Origin: an uncultured Candidatus Poseidoniales archaeon
GTDB lineage: Archaea > Thermoplasmatota > Poseidoniia > Poseidoniales > Poseidoniaceae
Assembly (NCBI GenBank): GCA_902625885.1
Contig: CACODE010000003.1
Location: forward strand, 1 to 64,000
Direction of reading: 5' to 3'
Length of the DNA: 64,000 nucleotides
The notes beneath the pieces are model-generated. The model saw only the letters and a program-made list of their open reading frames with translations. It was not told the origin of the DNA and searched no databases. This document shows positions 8,869-18,183 of the stretch, piece after piece (positions within the stretch are counted from its first letter, which is position 1; every line of letters begins with the position of its first letter). The position numbers and the translations under genes are program-made.

Positions 8869-10986
8869 ATGAATTGGTTGTCGGACACCGAAATTCTCAT
8901 GCTCTCCTTCCTGTTGTTCATGGGCATCTTTGCAGGCGTCGGTCTTGCTTCAATCTGGGTCAAAAAGGACACCACCGATGATTACCTGGTCGCTGGACGA
9001 GGCATGCATCCAGCCCTAGCGGCTCTGTCCGCCGTCAGCACGTGGAATTCAGGGTACATGTTCATCGGCTTTATCGGGTTTATTTTCTTGCAAGGATACT
9101 CAGCGATTTGGATTGCAGGCATCTCCACCATCGGTCAGCTGGTGGCCTGGATATGGTTGTACAAGTACATCCAGAAAGAGGGGAACGAACGAAACCTGCG
9201 TTCGTTGTCTTCACTGGTGTCCAGCAAAGCCGGCGCACCGGAGGCTAAGTTGGCGGCCATTCTTTCGGTTTTCTTCCTCGCCATCTATGCTGCAGCGCAA
9301 CTGACAGCCGGCGGTGTCGCACTTAATTCAATGATTGAAGATTTTCCAGTTAATGCGGGTATAATAATTGGATTCGTTCTGGTTGTCGCTTACTGCTACG
9401 CGGGGGGCATCAGGGCATCGATCTGGACCGATGCTGCCCAGTCCACTGTGATGATCGTGGGCTCAACCATCCTTTGCGTTGTCGCCCTTGGCAAAGTTGG
9501 GGGCTTAGGTGGCCTGCACGACACCTTGGCCACGATGAGCGCCGATGACCCGAGCCTCAATTTGGTGAACATCTTTCCGTCTGGCTTGATCTTCGGTGTT
9601 TCGCTGTGGATCATGGCCTTCTTCCTCGGCGGCCTTGGTGTTGCTGGTCAACCCCAAGTGGTGTCCAGGGTGATGACCTTGAAGGACGACTCGGATCGCA
9701 AGCAGGCGATGGTTTGGTTCTTCGTCTGGCAAACACCGTTCATCGTCTTGATGTTCCTCATTGGCCTTGCATGCAGGGCCATTTTCCCCGAGATGACGGC
9801 CACTCAAGCCGAAACGGGTCTACCGACCCTGGCTGAAAGCCTGAACCCCTTCCTTGGTGGCGTTATACTGGCTTCGATTTTCGCTGCTACCATGTCAACC
9901 GCTGACAGCCAGGTGTTGGCCTGTACGGCGGCGATTACCGACGACATCAAGCCCGAATGGAAACAAGACCATGGGAGAACCAAACTGGTCACGTTAGCCG
10001 TCGCTGCGTTGGCGACCGGCATATCCCTCGTTGGCCAACTGTTTCCAGGATTCGGGGACTCCGTATTTGCGCTTGTGGTGTTTGCCGTCTACGGCCTCGG
10101 CGGCATTTTTGTGCCCCTCATTCTCATCAGGATGATGGGTTATGAGCCTGATTCAAACCACACCATCGCGATGATGGTCGCTGCGCTGCTGGGCGTGTTG
10201 GTTTGGACCGTCCTCGGTTTCGGCGACGAGGTGTTTCCCTCGGTCCCCGGCATGGGGGCAGCCTTTGCTGTGCATTTCGGATTCTGCATGAAGCACGAAA
10301 AGACGGACGAGAGGTCCAATCCGTTCGGTCGTCCGCTCGGCGACCAAGCAAGGAAATTCATGTCGGTTGGTGCCGCAGTCTTGCTCCTGTTTGTGGTTGT
10401 GCTGGAGAGCACCTACGTGCTGAAGGGTCCAAACGACGATGGTGCCGGAGGAAAGGTCGGCAGCTTCCAAGTGACGGGCAACACCTCGTATCACATCATC
10501 GGCGAGGAGACGCTATACATTGACGACGGCGCCTCTGTTGACGTGATGGTGATGGTTGATGAAGACGGTGATTTTGAAGGCTTCAACATCGTTGGGGTTC
10601 GAGTCTCCATCGCTCACATCGACGACGAATCCCAGTCAGGTTTCGGTTGCGCAGCAGCGGAACCGCCGCAAGACGATGTCGTTGAAGCGTCGTACACCCA
10701 CAAGCAACACAACGGATCGGAGAGCACCCCTGCCGCACTGTTCGATTATGAAGTGACATGGTACAACCAGAGCTTGCTCGGGAGCACGGTGACCAACACC
10801 TCGGAAGCCGACCTTGAACAGCAACTGGAAGGGGGGGACAGCGGCTTCGGAGAACACATGCTCGCGTTGCGTGTTGAGGTTCAAACCGGCGGAGGAGCCT
10901 TCTGCGAGAGCGAAGACGGCGGCGAAGAAGTGACTTACAGAATTGAACTGATTCACCTTGATTACGAAATCGATGACGCAAATTGA
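8869..10986 (+). CDS. Sodium:solute symporter (SSS family) with C-terminal ectodomain
   Basis: A 705-aa carrier. Residues 1 to about 520 form an SSS/PutP-like multi-helix domain with DYLVAGRGMHP after helix 1, a conserved TWNSGYMFIG in helix 2 and an STADSQVLA segment near residue 342, which includes the family sodium-site serines. After the last helix (about 500-520) comes a soluble domain of about 190 residues with two cysteines, ending in a beta-rich, acidic tail. That tail resembles the ectodomain proteins at 38035 and 56459 by eye. Substrate unknown; proline, pantothenate or other organic acids are typical for the family. ATG at 8869 follows the dphB stop. Confidence 0.85.
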   Translation: MNWLSDTEILMLSFLLFMGIFAGVGLASIWVKKDTTDDYLVAGRGMHPALAALSAVSTWNSGYMFIGFIGFIFLQGYSAIWIAGISTIGQLVAWIWLYKYIQKEGNERNLRSLSSLVSSKAGAPEAKLAAILSVFFLAIYAAAQLTAGGVALNSMIEDFPVNAGIIIGFVLVVAYCYAGGIRASIWTDAAQSTVMIVGSTILCVVALGKVGGLGGLHDTLATMSADDPSLNLVNIFPSGLIFGVSLWIMAFFLGGLGVAGQPQVVSRVMTLKDDSDRKQAMVWFFVWQTPFIVLMFLIGLACRAIFPEMTATQAETGLPTLAESLNPFLGGVILASIFAATMSTADSQVLACTAAITDDIKPEWKQDHGRTKLVTLAVAALATGISLVGQLFPGFGDSVFALVVFAVYGLGGIFVPLILIRMMGYEPDSNHTIAMMVAALLGVLVWTVLGFGDEVFPSVPGMGAAFAVHFGFCMKHEKTDERSNPFGRPLGDQARKFMSVGAAVLLLFVVVLESTYVLKGPNDDGAGGKVGSFQVTGNTSYHIIGEETLYIDDGASVDVMVMVDEDGDFEGFNIVGVRVSIAHIDDESQSGFGCAAAEPPQDDVVEASYTHKQHNGSESTPAALFDYEVTWYNQSLLGSTVTNTSEADLEQQLEGGDSGFGEHMLALRVEVQTGGGAFCESEDGGEEVTYRIELIHLDYEIDDAN

Positions 10987-10992
10987 CGCCCT

Positions 10993-11844
10993 CTAAAGGG
11001 TGAATTGCATGCCCTGCTCACCCACTTTCCAACCGTACTCAGCAACGGTTCGGTACGCCTGAGAATCTGCACGAAGGAGCGGGTTCGTGTGGTTCAAATG
11101 AAGAAAGTACACTTCCGGGTCCCCAGTTTTCCGCACGTTGAGGCGTCGTAGGGTTTCAACAACCGGAGGGTGGGGAACCTCGTCCTGAGGGCGCCCTGAC
11201 AGTTCATCGGCGTCCCAAAACGTGCCGTCAACAAGAGCGACGTCGACGTTGAGGTGGTCAAACCACGCCCTCACGCTCGTCATGCCACGATGAGCAAGGG
11301 TCTCCTCCCACCGGTCGTGGTCGGGGAGGAAGAGAAGGGAACGGTTCGGTCCGCGAACAACGAAGGCGTGCATGTCGGAAAGTTCAGCTCGATGCGGTAC
11401 GTTGACTGATTCAATGCAAACGCCAGACGACAATTGATGCACGCTGTCGGACGGCATGGTATTGATGCGAAAAACGCCTTGCTCAACCATCAACGACCAG
11501 TGGGGGGTGCTGTCCACCAAGGCCCTCATCGAAGGTGATACGAACAGGTCAATGCCTTGCGCATTGAGCGTTTCTCGACCGAAAAGACCCAGCCCATCCA
11601 CGTGGCCAAAGTGAGCGTGCGTGAGGAAGACGGATTGGAGAGGAGGATGACCCCAAATCTCCAGTTGATCCCCGAGGGCTCGAGTGGCTTCGATAAGGTG
11701 ACCGTTGCCGAGTTCGTCGACGATACCGATGCTCACGGGATGGCGCACTTCCCCCGGTGTTAACCCCCGACAGCAGGCTTTCCGGCAGCCGGGGTGGGGA
11801 CGTCCGCCGTCCTGCGCAATGCCAAGGATGGTAACGGTCGCCAC
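10993..11844 (-). CDS. PqqB-like metallo-beta-lactamase-fold hydrolase
   Basis: A 283-aa protein beginning TVTILGIAQDGGRPHPGC, very close in layout to the start of PqqB-type proteins (Gly-rich strand then a cysteine cluster), and carrying HAHFGHVDGL, the metal-binding HxHxxH(V)D motif. The ORF-track N-terminal extension (to 12267) lies opposite the next gene and is rejected; GTG at 11844 is the best start. No other PQQ biosynthesis gene is present, so the name describes the fold only. It converges on the symporter (6-base gap) and is divergent from the 582-aa gene. Confidence 0.75.
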   Translation of the reverse strand: MATVTILGIAQDGGRPHPGCRKACCRGLTPGEVRHPVSIGIVDELGNGHLIEATRALGDQLEIWGHPPLQSVFLTHAHFGHVDGLGLFGRETLNAQGIDLFVSPSMRALVDSTPHWSLMVEQGVFRINTMPSDSVHQLSSGVCIESVNVPHRAELSDMHAFVVRGPNRSLLFLPDHDRWEETLAHRGMTSVRAWFDHLNVDVALVDGTFWDADELSGRPQDEVPHPPVVETLRRLNVRKTGDPEVYFLHLNHTNPLLRADSQAYRTVAEYGWKVGEQGMQFTL

Positions 11845-11931
11845 GATGTTTCCAGCACGAAGGACGACATGAGGTCTTTTACGCGAAGGTCTCAAACCAC
11901 ACCACCGAACCGGTGAGGTTGAGGGAAGTCC

Positions 11932-13680
11932 ATGCCAGCGCCGGGGAAAGTGGAATTTCCGGGAAAAAAGAAGACGCGCGCCAAGATGCGCGGCACCAAG
12001 CAAGCCAACGAAGCGACAGCGAAAAAGTTGGAGCGCGAATTGGGCCAGTTCCGAGAAAACCCGCGAGAGCATCTTCCAGTCATGGCGTTCAAAGGCAAAC
12101 TTCGCTGGGGGAGGACCGACCCGGTCACGAAGACGCTGGCTGAGATCGACCGCATCATCAAGAAAAAAAACGACTTGAAGTGGTTGAGCAAACGCATGAT
12201 GGCTAAGCGAGGTGACGATGTTGCCAAGGCGTTTGCTGGCTCCCTTCATGCGGCTCACGATGAACAATTCACCATGGTTGGGCAGTTCAATTCCAGTTCT
12301 TTTGGATCAGGCTCGTATGTCCGAAGGGGTGACGGAAAGCCCGGTTACCTGGCAGGCATCCAGAACCATGCGAACCTTACGCTACGCATGTTGCCCTGGG
12401 AAGATCACGCCAAGAGAGGGATGTACTTCTTCAGTTGGGACGGGGGGTTTGTGTGCACAGGGCCAAACCCCAACCCGCCTGAAGCGTGGCTTGGAGACGT
12501 CCTCAAGCGTTCAAGATTTGATCTCGAACTTCACGAAGTTGACGGTCAGCAGGTTTGGACGTCTGAGGGGCTTGACCCTGAGAAACTGACACAGGGGTTG
12601 CCCTCTCAAGGCGGCTATGTTGCGCTTCGTTTCCACAACGGTGCGGTGGTTGGTCTCGGACTTGACGCCCTTCGAACCTTCTCGAAAAAAGACAGCCCGT
12701 TCATTCATCACCTCGCCCTTTCCATGCTCCCTCCGCTGTTACCGTCCATTCTGAACATGGATGCGGTCTGGACGCCGGAAGGTTGGCCAGAAGGGCAACC
12801 CTTGCCTCAACCCAGCCTGGAAGGCATTGAACGCGTCATCGACGCGTGGCAAGGCTTGTCGATGAACGAAGGCATCGTTGCGTCGGCCATGATGCAGACC
12901 GTCATGGAAGGCATTGATGACGGATTGCTCGTTGGAGAAACCTGGCTTGATGGAAACGATGGCTCCGCCATTGCAGCAGCCCTTGAGAACCACAGCGGCT
13001 CAAACGAAGAGCGGTTGTTGGCCGGCGAAATCCTTCGTCTTGCCTATTGTGAGCCGCATGAGGACGCCATCGGTTTGAGGATTGAAGCAAAAGGAAGTCC
13101 TGAACAGCGAGAAGACCGCTGCATCAGGGTCATGGAATCAGCGACATGCGGAGATGTCTTGTCGGCGTTTTGGGCCACCCACGGTCAAGAGGCGTTGGCC
13201 GTGCTTGGGCTTGAAGGCGAGAGCGCCGAAGTGATTTGGCAAGAGCAACTCGACTCACCGAAGCCGTTCGGTAAATTCCTCAAAGGACTCGATAAGGCCA
13301 AAGCCCTTGCCAGCCAAAAAGCACGGTTCCCTTCACCCGACGACGCCGGTGCAGCTTCTCGCATGATTCACGATTACATCGTCTCGGGATTGACGCAAGG
13401 AATGGGTTCGGTTGAACGAAGAGCGACCGCGCGCCACGCCACATTGGACGAGGCTGCCGCCTCTTGGGCATGGCTTGTGGCCGTTGGTCGTTCTGGCGGG
13501 CAAGAGTGGCACTTCGAAACCAATGCACGCGATCGTGGCGGTGTTTGGGCCGTCCCAACGGGTGTTCTTTGGACCCTAGGGAAGCGACTTCTTGACGCTC
13601 CGGAAGAGGCCATTCCCGACCTGCAGGACGAGTGGAACGAAGCGTTTGCCACGTTGAAAACCACCACAGGCAATTCGTGA
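11932..13680 (+). CDS. Unknown 582-aa protein
   Basis: Translation starts after GAGGGAAG at 11932. The first 90 residues are Lys/Arg-rich (GKKKTRAKMRGTKQ...) and could bind nucleic acid; the remainder is a mixed alpha/beta, Trp-rich soluble protein with segments such as MYFFSWDGGFVC near residue 163. There is no signal peptide or membrane helix. Codon use is like its neighbours. I do not recognise a family; conservation in related marine archaea would be the only route to a role. Confidence 0.8.
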   Translation: MPAPGKVEFPGKKKTRAKMRGTKQANEATAKKLERELGQFRENPREHLPVMAFKGKLRWGRTDPVTKTLAEIDRIIKKKNDLKWLSKRMMAKRGDDVAKAFAGSLHAAHDEQFTMVGQFNSSSFGSGSYVRRGDGKPGYLAGIQNHANLTLRMLPWEDHAKRGMYFFSWDGGFVCTGPNPNPPEAWLGDVLKRSRFDLELHEVDGQQVWTSEGLDPEKLTQGLPSQGGYVALRFHNGAVVGLGLDALRTFSKKDSPFIHHLALSMLPPLLPSILNMDAVWTPEGWPEGQPLPQPSLEGIERVIDAWQGLSMNEGIVASAMMQTVMEGIDDGLLVGETWLDGNDGSAIAAALENHSGSNEERLLAGEILRLAYCEPHEDAIGLRIEAKGSPEQREDRCIRVMESATCGDVLSAFWATHGQEALAVLGLEGESAEVIWQEQLDSPKPFGKFLKGLDKAKALASQKARFPSPDDAGAASRMIHDYIVSGLTQGMGSVERRATARHATLDEAAASWAWLVAVGRSGGQEWHFETNARDRGGVWAVPTGVLWTLGKRLLDAPEEAIPDLQDEWNEAFATLKTTTGNS

Positions 13681-13709
13681 TGGCCGTCCGACGGGCTGTG
13701 TTTGCCCGC

Positions 13710-14888
13710 TCACAATGAACCAAGGGCACGCTCGATGTCGGCCCAAAGGTCTTCAACGTCCTCAATACCGATGCTAAGTCGAACAAATCCTGGTACGACG
13801 CCCGCCTCAATGCGGACGTCTTCTGGGACGAACATGTGGCTTGAGTTGAACGGGCATTCGATGAGGGATTCCACCCCACCGAGGCTCGTCGCTTCGTAAA
13901 TGAGTTCCAATTGACGCATGAATTTGAGCGCTGCGTCGTCCCCACCCTTGACGATGAAGGCAACCATGCCGGAACCTTTCGGCAGGATGCGTTGAGCGAC
14001 CTCGTAATCGGGGTGGCTCTTGAGTTTGGAATGGTAGACGCGCTCGATTTTGTCGTGGCCTTCGAGCCGTTCTGCCAGGGTGTGGGCGTTTTCGCAAATG
14101 CGGGGCATCCGAACGTCAAGGGTCCGCATGCCGCGCTCGAGCAGGTAGCAAGAGTGGGGGTCAGGCGCAGCGCCAAAGTGCACTTTTCGCATGAAAATTT
14201 TCGCAATGAGGTCTTTGGAGCCGACGACGGCCCCGCCGAGAATGTCGGAGTGGCCGCCGAGGTACTTCGTGGTTGAATGGATGACCAAATCCACGCCCAT
14301 CTTGAGCGGTTGACAACCCCAGGGCGACGCGAAGGTGTTGTCGATGATGAGCAGCAAGTTGTGTCGCTTGGCCACTTCCGCCATGGCCTCAATATCGCAA
14401 ACCTTCAACACGGGGTTGGTCAGCGTTTCGATGTAGAGGATTTTGGTGTTCTCTTGGATGGCGGCCTCGTAGGAGGAAGCGTCGCGCATGTCCGCCATCG
14501 TGGTCTCGATGCCGAAGCGCGGGAATTCCTCAGTTAGCAAGCCGTAGGTGCCACCGTAGATATCGGCGCTAGCAACCATGTGGTCGCCTTGGTTGAGCAG
14601 TGCGAGAAGCGTCGTGGAAATCGCGCCCATGCCGGAAGAGAACGTCTCGGCGTCTTCCCCGGCTTCCATCGCCACCAATTTTTGGGCGACGGCGTCGGAG
14701 TTTACGGTGGAGAGGCGGGCGTAGAGGAGCGTGTGTTGCGCTCCTGCCGCCCAACCGGCGTATCGCTCGTCGGTGAGTTTGTAGGTTGAGGATTGGAAGA
14801 TGGGCGTGTTCACGGCGTCTCCGATGTGGTGGGTGCCGCTGTGAACGGCGTCCGTCGCAAATCGTGATGGGTGTTTTTCGTCAGCCAT
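13710..14888 (-). CDS. Cys/Met metabolism PLP-dependent enzyme (cystathionine gamma-synthase/lyase type)
   Basis: A 392-aa fold-type I PLP enzyme of trans-sulfuration. Family signatures include SSGMGAIST near 85, IIDNTFASPW near 181-190 and the PLP-binding HSTTKYLGGHSD with Lys208; SLGGVESL occurs near the C terminus. Members are cystathionine gamma-synthase, gamma-lyase, methionine gamma-lyase or O-acetylhomoserine sulfhydrylase, which cannot be told apart by eye. The start at 14888 has GGAG 6 bases upstream; the ORF-track start lies inside the next gene. It follows the DMT transporter gene on the same strand. Confidence 0.88.
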   Translation of the reverse strand: MADEKHPSRFATDAVHSGTHHIGDAVNTPIFQSSTYKLTDERYAGWAAGAQHTLLYARLSTVNSDAVAQKLVAMEAGEDAETFSSGMGAISTTLLALLNQGDHMVASADIYGGTYGLLTEEFPRFGIETTMADMRDASSYEAAIQENTKILYIETLTNPVLKVCDIEAMAEVAKRHNLLLIIDNTFASPWGCQPLKMGVDLVIHSTTKYLGGHSDILGGAVVGSKDLIAKIFMRKVHFGAAPDPHSCYLLERGMRTLDVRMPRICENAHTLAERLEGHDKIERVYHSKLKSHPDYEVAQRILPKGSGMVAFIVKGGDDAALKFMRQLELIYEATSLGGVESLIECPFNSSHMFVPEDVRIEAGVVPGFVRLSIGIEDVEDLWADIERALGSL

Positions 14889-14937
14889 GCGCATCTCCGT
14901 TCTTCCGAACAAAACCAGCCCCTTGAACCATTCTACG

Positions 14938-15909
14938 CTAGGCGTTGGTGGGAGTTTTGTCGCCCTCATCGGGAGATGTAATTTCCACCAGAATGTTTCC
15001 TATCAGCAACACGCCGCCACCGAAGGGGATCCACCACGTCCAGTCGACCAGACCGAGGCCGAGGCCAAACACGGTGGCCCAAACCGGTTCAAAGGCGTAG
15101 ATGATGGCGGCCTGGACGGGATGCATGTGCCGCTGGTACATGTTGAGGGCAACGAGACAGAAGAACGACCCCCCCACACCGAGCAGGAACACCGGTAGCA
15201 GGACGCCGTCTCGTTGGAGGACCTGAGTCATCATCTCCACGGCCTCGCTCGCTGAACCCACCGCCAGAGCCAACGAACCGAAACCGACCACCATGAACGA
15301 CGTCAGGGTCAGCATCAACGGGTCCATTTCCAAGGTCAGCTTTTGCGTGAAAATGATGTGAAGGGCGAAAAACAAGGCGCAAGCAACCGTGATGATTTCA
15401 CCCCAACCCCACGAGAGATGGGGTGGACCTTCGATGAAAGCCGCCCCAACCGTCGCCAGGAGCACCCCCCAATAGAGCGCCCTGCGCGGTGGGTGTTGCG
15501 ACATCCGCATCGTCAACAGGGCCGTCATCACGACGTAGAGCGACGTGAGAAACGCCGACGTGGCCGGATTGATGTCGTCCAAAGCGACCATTTGGCTAAC
15601 GAACCCAACCAACATCAGGCCCCCCAAGATGGCCCCGCCCGTCCACACGCTCTTTGAACGCAAGCCGTTCATCGTCTTTGGAAAGACGGCGAGAACGAGC
15701 ACCATGGCGATGAGAAAACGAAGAGCGACCAGGTAAGCGACAACGGGAAATTTTCCAAACACTTGGATTTCAACTTCAAGGGCGTTGAGCGCCTGCTTCA
15801 TCCAGATGAAGGTCGCACCCCAGATCAGCGTGACGCTCAACAACACAAGCGCAGCCTTTCGCCGCTGAGGAACAAAGGCGGAGGTGCCTTCGACATTCTC
15901 CCCACCCAT
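14938..15909 (-). CDS. EamA/DMT-family transporter
   Basis: A 323-aa protein with about ten hydrophobic segments in two halves, typical of the drug/metabolite transporter superfamily. The first half contains TLIWGATFIWMKQAL, a classic EamA opening, and the second half contains AAIIYAFEPVWATVFG, the matching motif of repeat two. Likely an exporter of amino acids or metabolites; being next to the Cys/Met enzyme suggests a sulfur amino acid, but that is a guess. ATG at 15909 is used; the longer start overlaps the divergent reductase region. Confidence 0.85.
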   Translation of the reverse strand: MGGENVEGTSAFVPQRRKAALVLLSVTLIWGATFIWMKQALNALEVEIQVFGKFPVVAYLVALRFLIAMVLVLAVFPKTMNGLRSKSVWTGGAILGGLMLVGFVSQMVALDDINPATSAFLTSLYVVMTALLTMRMSQHPPRRALYWGVLLATVGAAFIEGPPHLSWGWGEIITVACALFFALHIIFTQKLTLEMDPLMLTLTSFMVVGFGSLALAVGSASEAVEMMTQVLQRDGVLLPVFLLGVGGSFFCLVALNMYQRHMHPVQAAIIYAFEPVWATVFGLGLGLVDWTWWIPFGGGVLLIGNILVEITSPDEGDKTPTNA

Positions 15910-16031
15910 GGGATTCGGAGTTGGCCTCGGATGATGAGGATGATGGTCGGCGATGTTCCGCAATCCATAGCCTCAAAGAGTGCGCTCGTTCCTTGGACCA
16001 CATGGGCGAACCTCGGACCGGCGAAGGCGTC

Positions 16032-17381
16032 ATGTGGAAGCAGCCCATTGACTCGGGGCCTTTGCCGAAAAGCGGGGAGACATACGACAGCATCGTGGTC
16101 GGTGGAGGGCCTGGAGGCGCCGCAGCCGCCGGCTACATGGCCATGGAAGGCAAACGGGTTCTCCTCATTGAGAAGGAAACATGGCCTCGAGACAAAATTT
16201 GTGGGGACGCCGTGGGTGGAAAATCGCTCAGTCATGTCAAGGAACTCGGTGTAAAAGAAATCCTTGAGGGAACACCACACTTCAGAGTGACCGGGATTGT
16301 CTTTTCCTCTCCAAAGGGCCACAGCGTGCGCGTACCGCTACCGGAAGAGGATGTGCAACGCTTGGAAGCGGGGTATTCACTGCCTCGGCAGCAATTCGAC
16401 CACCTCTTGTTCGATCAAGTGCAAAAAATGGTCCGGGATGCTGGAGGCGATGTCATACAGGGTGGCGACGTGAAGGACGTCCTCTACGACGACGGCAACG
16501 GTGGAGACGACCCCGGTAAAGGCAGCGGTCGGGAGCGCCACGCCAAAGGTGTCGTCGTGAGGATTGGTGGGCGAAACGGCTCGGAGAGCACTTTTCATGC
16601 CCCTGCGGTCGTCGGTGCAGCCGGCTTTCGCTGCCCTGTGGCAAAATCCATGCTCCAAGACACCTATGACGAGCCGATGATGGACAGGGACCACTACTGT
16701 GCCGGATACCGTGAGTATTGGCGCGGCGTGAAAGGTTGCGAAGACAACGTAGGCGATATCGAGATTCATTTCGTTGACACCATCATTCCGGGCTACTTCT
16801 GGCTCTTCCCCGTAGCCGAGGGCGTGGTCAACGTTGGCATTGGCATGGTCATGTCGCTGCTCGATAGGCAGTCAAACAAGCTCAAATCGATGCAGGCGCA
16901 AGTCGTTGCAGAGCACCCGCTGTTCAAGGAGCGTTTTGCCCAAGCCTCGATGATTCCTGGAACCGGCAAAGGTTGGCAACTCCCGTTCGGCTCACCACGA
17001 AAGAAGGCCTTGCTTCAGCCTCGACGCTCCGCCAGCAACGGCGTGTTCCTTGTTGGCGACGCCGCATCTTTGGTCGATCCTTTCAGCGGAGAAGGCGTGG
17101 GTAATGCGCTCGTCAGCGGCGAAATGGCGGCGCGACACATCATGGAAGGTAAGTCGCCTGAAGCTTACCAAGACGCGTTGTGGAAAGCCCTAGGTCCAGA
17201 ATTGACCAATTCCTACAGAATGCAGAAGATGAGTCGTAGAGCATGGCTCTTGAACTGGTTTGTCGGCAAGGCATCGAAAAAACCCGCCATTCAGGAAATG
17301 ATGACGGAAATGATTGCAAGCAAAGAAGCGCAAGAAAACCTCCACTCTCCATGGTTCATGTTCAAGACCTTGATGTTCTAA
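16032..17381 (+). CDS. Geranylgeranyl reductase-family flavoprotein
   Basis: A 449-aa FAD protein: Rossmann VVGGGPGGAAAAGYMA at about 22-36, KICGDAVGG near 56-64, and a second FAD motif FLVGDAASLVDPFSGEGVGNA. This layout is the geranylgeranyl reductase family, which saturates isoprenoid chains of archaeal membrane lipids (or menaquinone). I use ATG at 16032; the ORF-track start is a TTG with unlikely sequence after it. A downstream HAD phosphatase gene begins 9 bases after the stop. The electron donor is not linked here; a ferredoxin gene lies at 61.3 kb. Confidence 0.85.
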   Translation: MWKQPIDSGPLPKSGETYDSIVVGGGPGGAAAAGYMAMEGKRVLLIEKETWPRDKICGDAVGGKSLSHVKELGVKEILEGTPHFRVTGIVFSSPKGHSVRVPLPEEDVQRLEAGYSLPRQQFDHLLFDQVQKMVRDAGGDVIQGGDVKDVLYDDGNGGDDPGKGSGRERHAKGVVVRIGGRNGSESTFHAPAVVGAAGFRCPVAKSMLQDTYDEPMMDRDHYCAGYREYWRGVKGCEDNVGDIEIHFVDTIIPGYFWLFPVAEGVVNVGIGMVMSLLDRQSNKLKSMQAQVVAEHPLFKERFAQASMIPGTGKGWQLPFGSPRKKALLQPRRSASNGVFLVGDAASLVDPFSGEGVGNALVSGEMAARHIMEGKSPEAYQDALWKALGPELTNSYRMQKMSRRAWLLNWFVGKASKKPAIQEMMTEMIASKEAQENLHSPWFMFKTLMF

Positions 17382-17390
17382 GGTGACACC

Positions 17391-18179
17391 ATGGACGCCT
17401 CACTCTCGGGCATCGACGCCGTTTTTCTTGACCTGGACGGCACCATTTACCTCGGCGGCAACCTGATTGCAGGCGCTGAGGCCTTTCTCCAACGCTGCAA
17501 GGAGAAGGGCGTTCGTCGCTATTTCCTCTCAAACAATTCCTCAAAATCGGTGGCCCAATACCTGGACAAACTCCACGCCTTGGGACTTGAAGCCACCGAA
17601 GAAGACGTGTTGTTGTCGACCCACGACCTTCTGGCTTGGCTGGGAAAGAACGGTATCCAACAGACTTGGCTCGTGGGCACCGAAGGCATGCGGAGCATGT
17701 TGGAAGAGCAAGGCATTGCGACAAAAAGCGCTGCGCCAGAATACGTCGTCCTCGGCTACGACACCGAATTGACCTACGAAAAAATCGCACAGGCCAGCAT
17801 CCACATGCACGCCGGTGTGCCGCTTGTTGCCAGCCACCCAGACATGGTGTGCCCGAGCCCGGACGGGGGCCTGCCTGACGTGGGAGCCTACCTTGCGATG
17901 TTCAAGGCGACGACCGGCAGCGACCCCGTTCACATTACCGGCAAGCCAAACGCAGGAATGATCCTGCACAAAATAGAGGCGCTCGGCTTGAAACCGGAAC
18001 GTTGCGCCATGGTGGGCGACCGTCTGTACACCGACATGGCCATGGCGACAAGAGCGGGTGTGGTCGGCGTTCTCGTCCTCTCGGGAGAAGCCACAAAGGC
18101 GGATGTTGAGGCCTTGCCTGCTGAAGCGGAACAGCGTCCAACCCTCGTCGTTGGCAGCGTCGACGAACTCCTACGGTGA
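17391..18179 (+). CDS. HAD-superfamily (NagD-type) phosphatase
   Basis: A 262-aa HAD subclass IIA hydrolase. Motif I is DLDGT with nucleophile Asp14; LSNNSSKS carries the motif II Ser/Asn; KPNAGM gives the motif III Lys and MVGDRLYTDM the motif IV Asp. The C2-type cap lies between motifs II and III. Family members dephosphorylate small sugar or nucleotide phosphates, phosphoglycolate or p-nitrophenyl phosphate; the substrate is unknown here. AAGGTGA precedes the start. It sits between the reductase and the NERD gene in a tight plus-strand run. Confidence 0.88.
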   Translation: MDASLSGIDAVFLDLDGTIYLGGNLIAGAEAFLQRCKEKGVRRYFLSNNSSKSVAQYLDKLHALGLEATEEDVLLSTHDLLAWLGKNGIQQTWLVGTEGMRSMLEEQGIATKSAAPEYVVLGYDTELTYEKIAQASIHMHAGVPLVASHPDMVCPSPDGGLPDVGAYLAMFKATTGSDPVHITGKPNAGMILHKIEALGLKPERCAMVGDRLYTDMAMATRAGVVGVLVLSGEATKADVEALPAEAEQRPTLVVGSVDELLR

Positions 18180-18183
18180 CGGC

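Noticed and set aside
13280-14392. 370-aa minus ORF
   Set aside because: Overlaps both the end of the 582-aa gene and the PLP enzyme in other frames; Ser/Arg/Pro-rich shadow.
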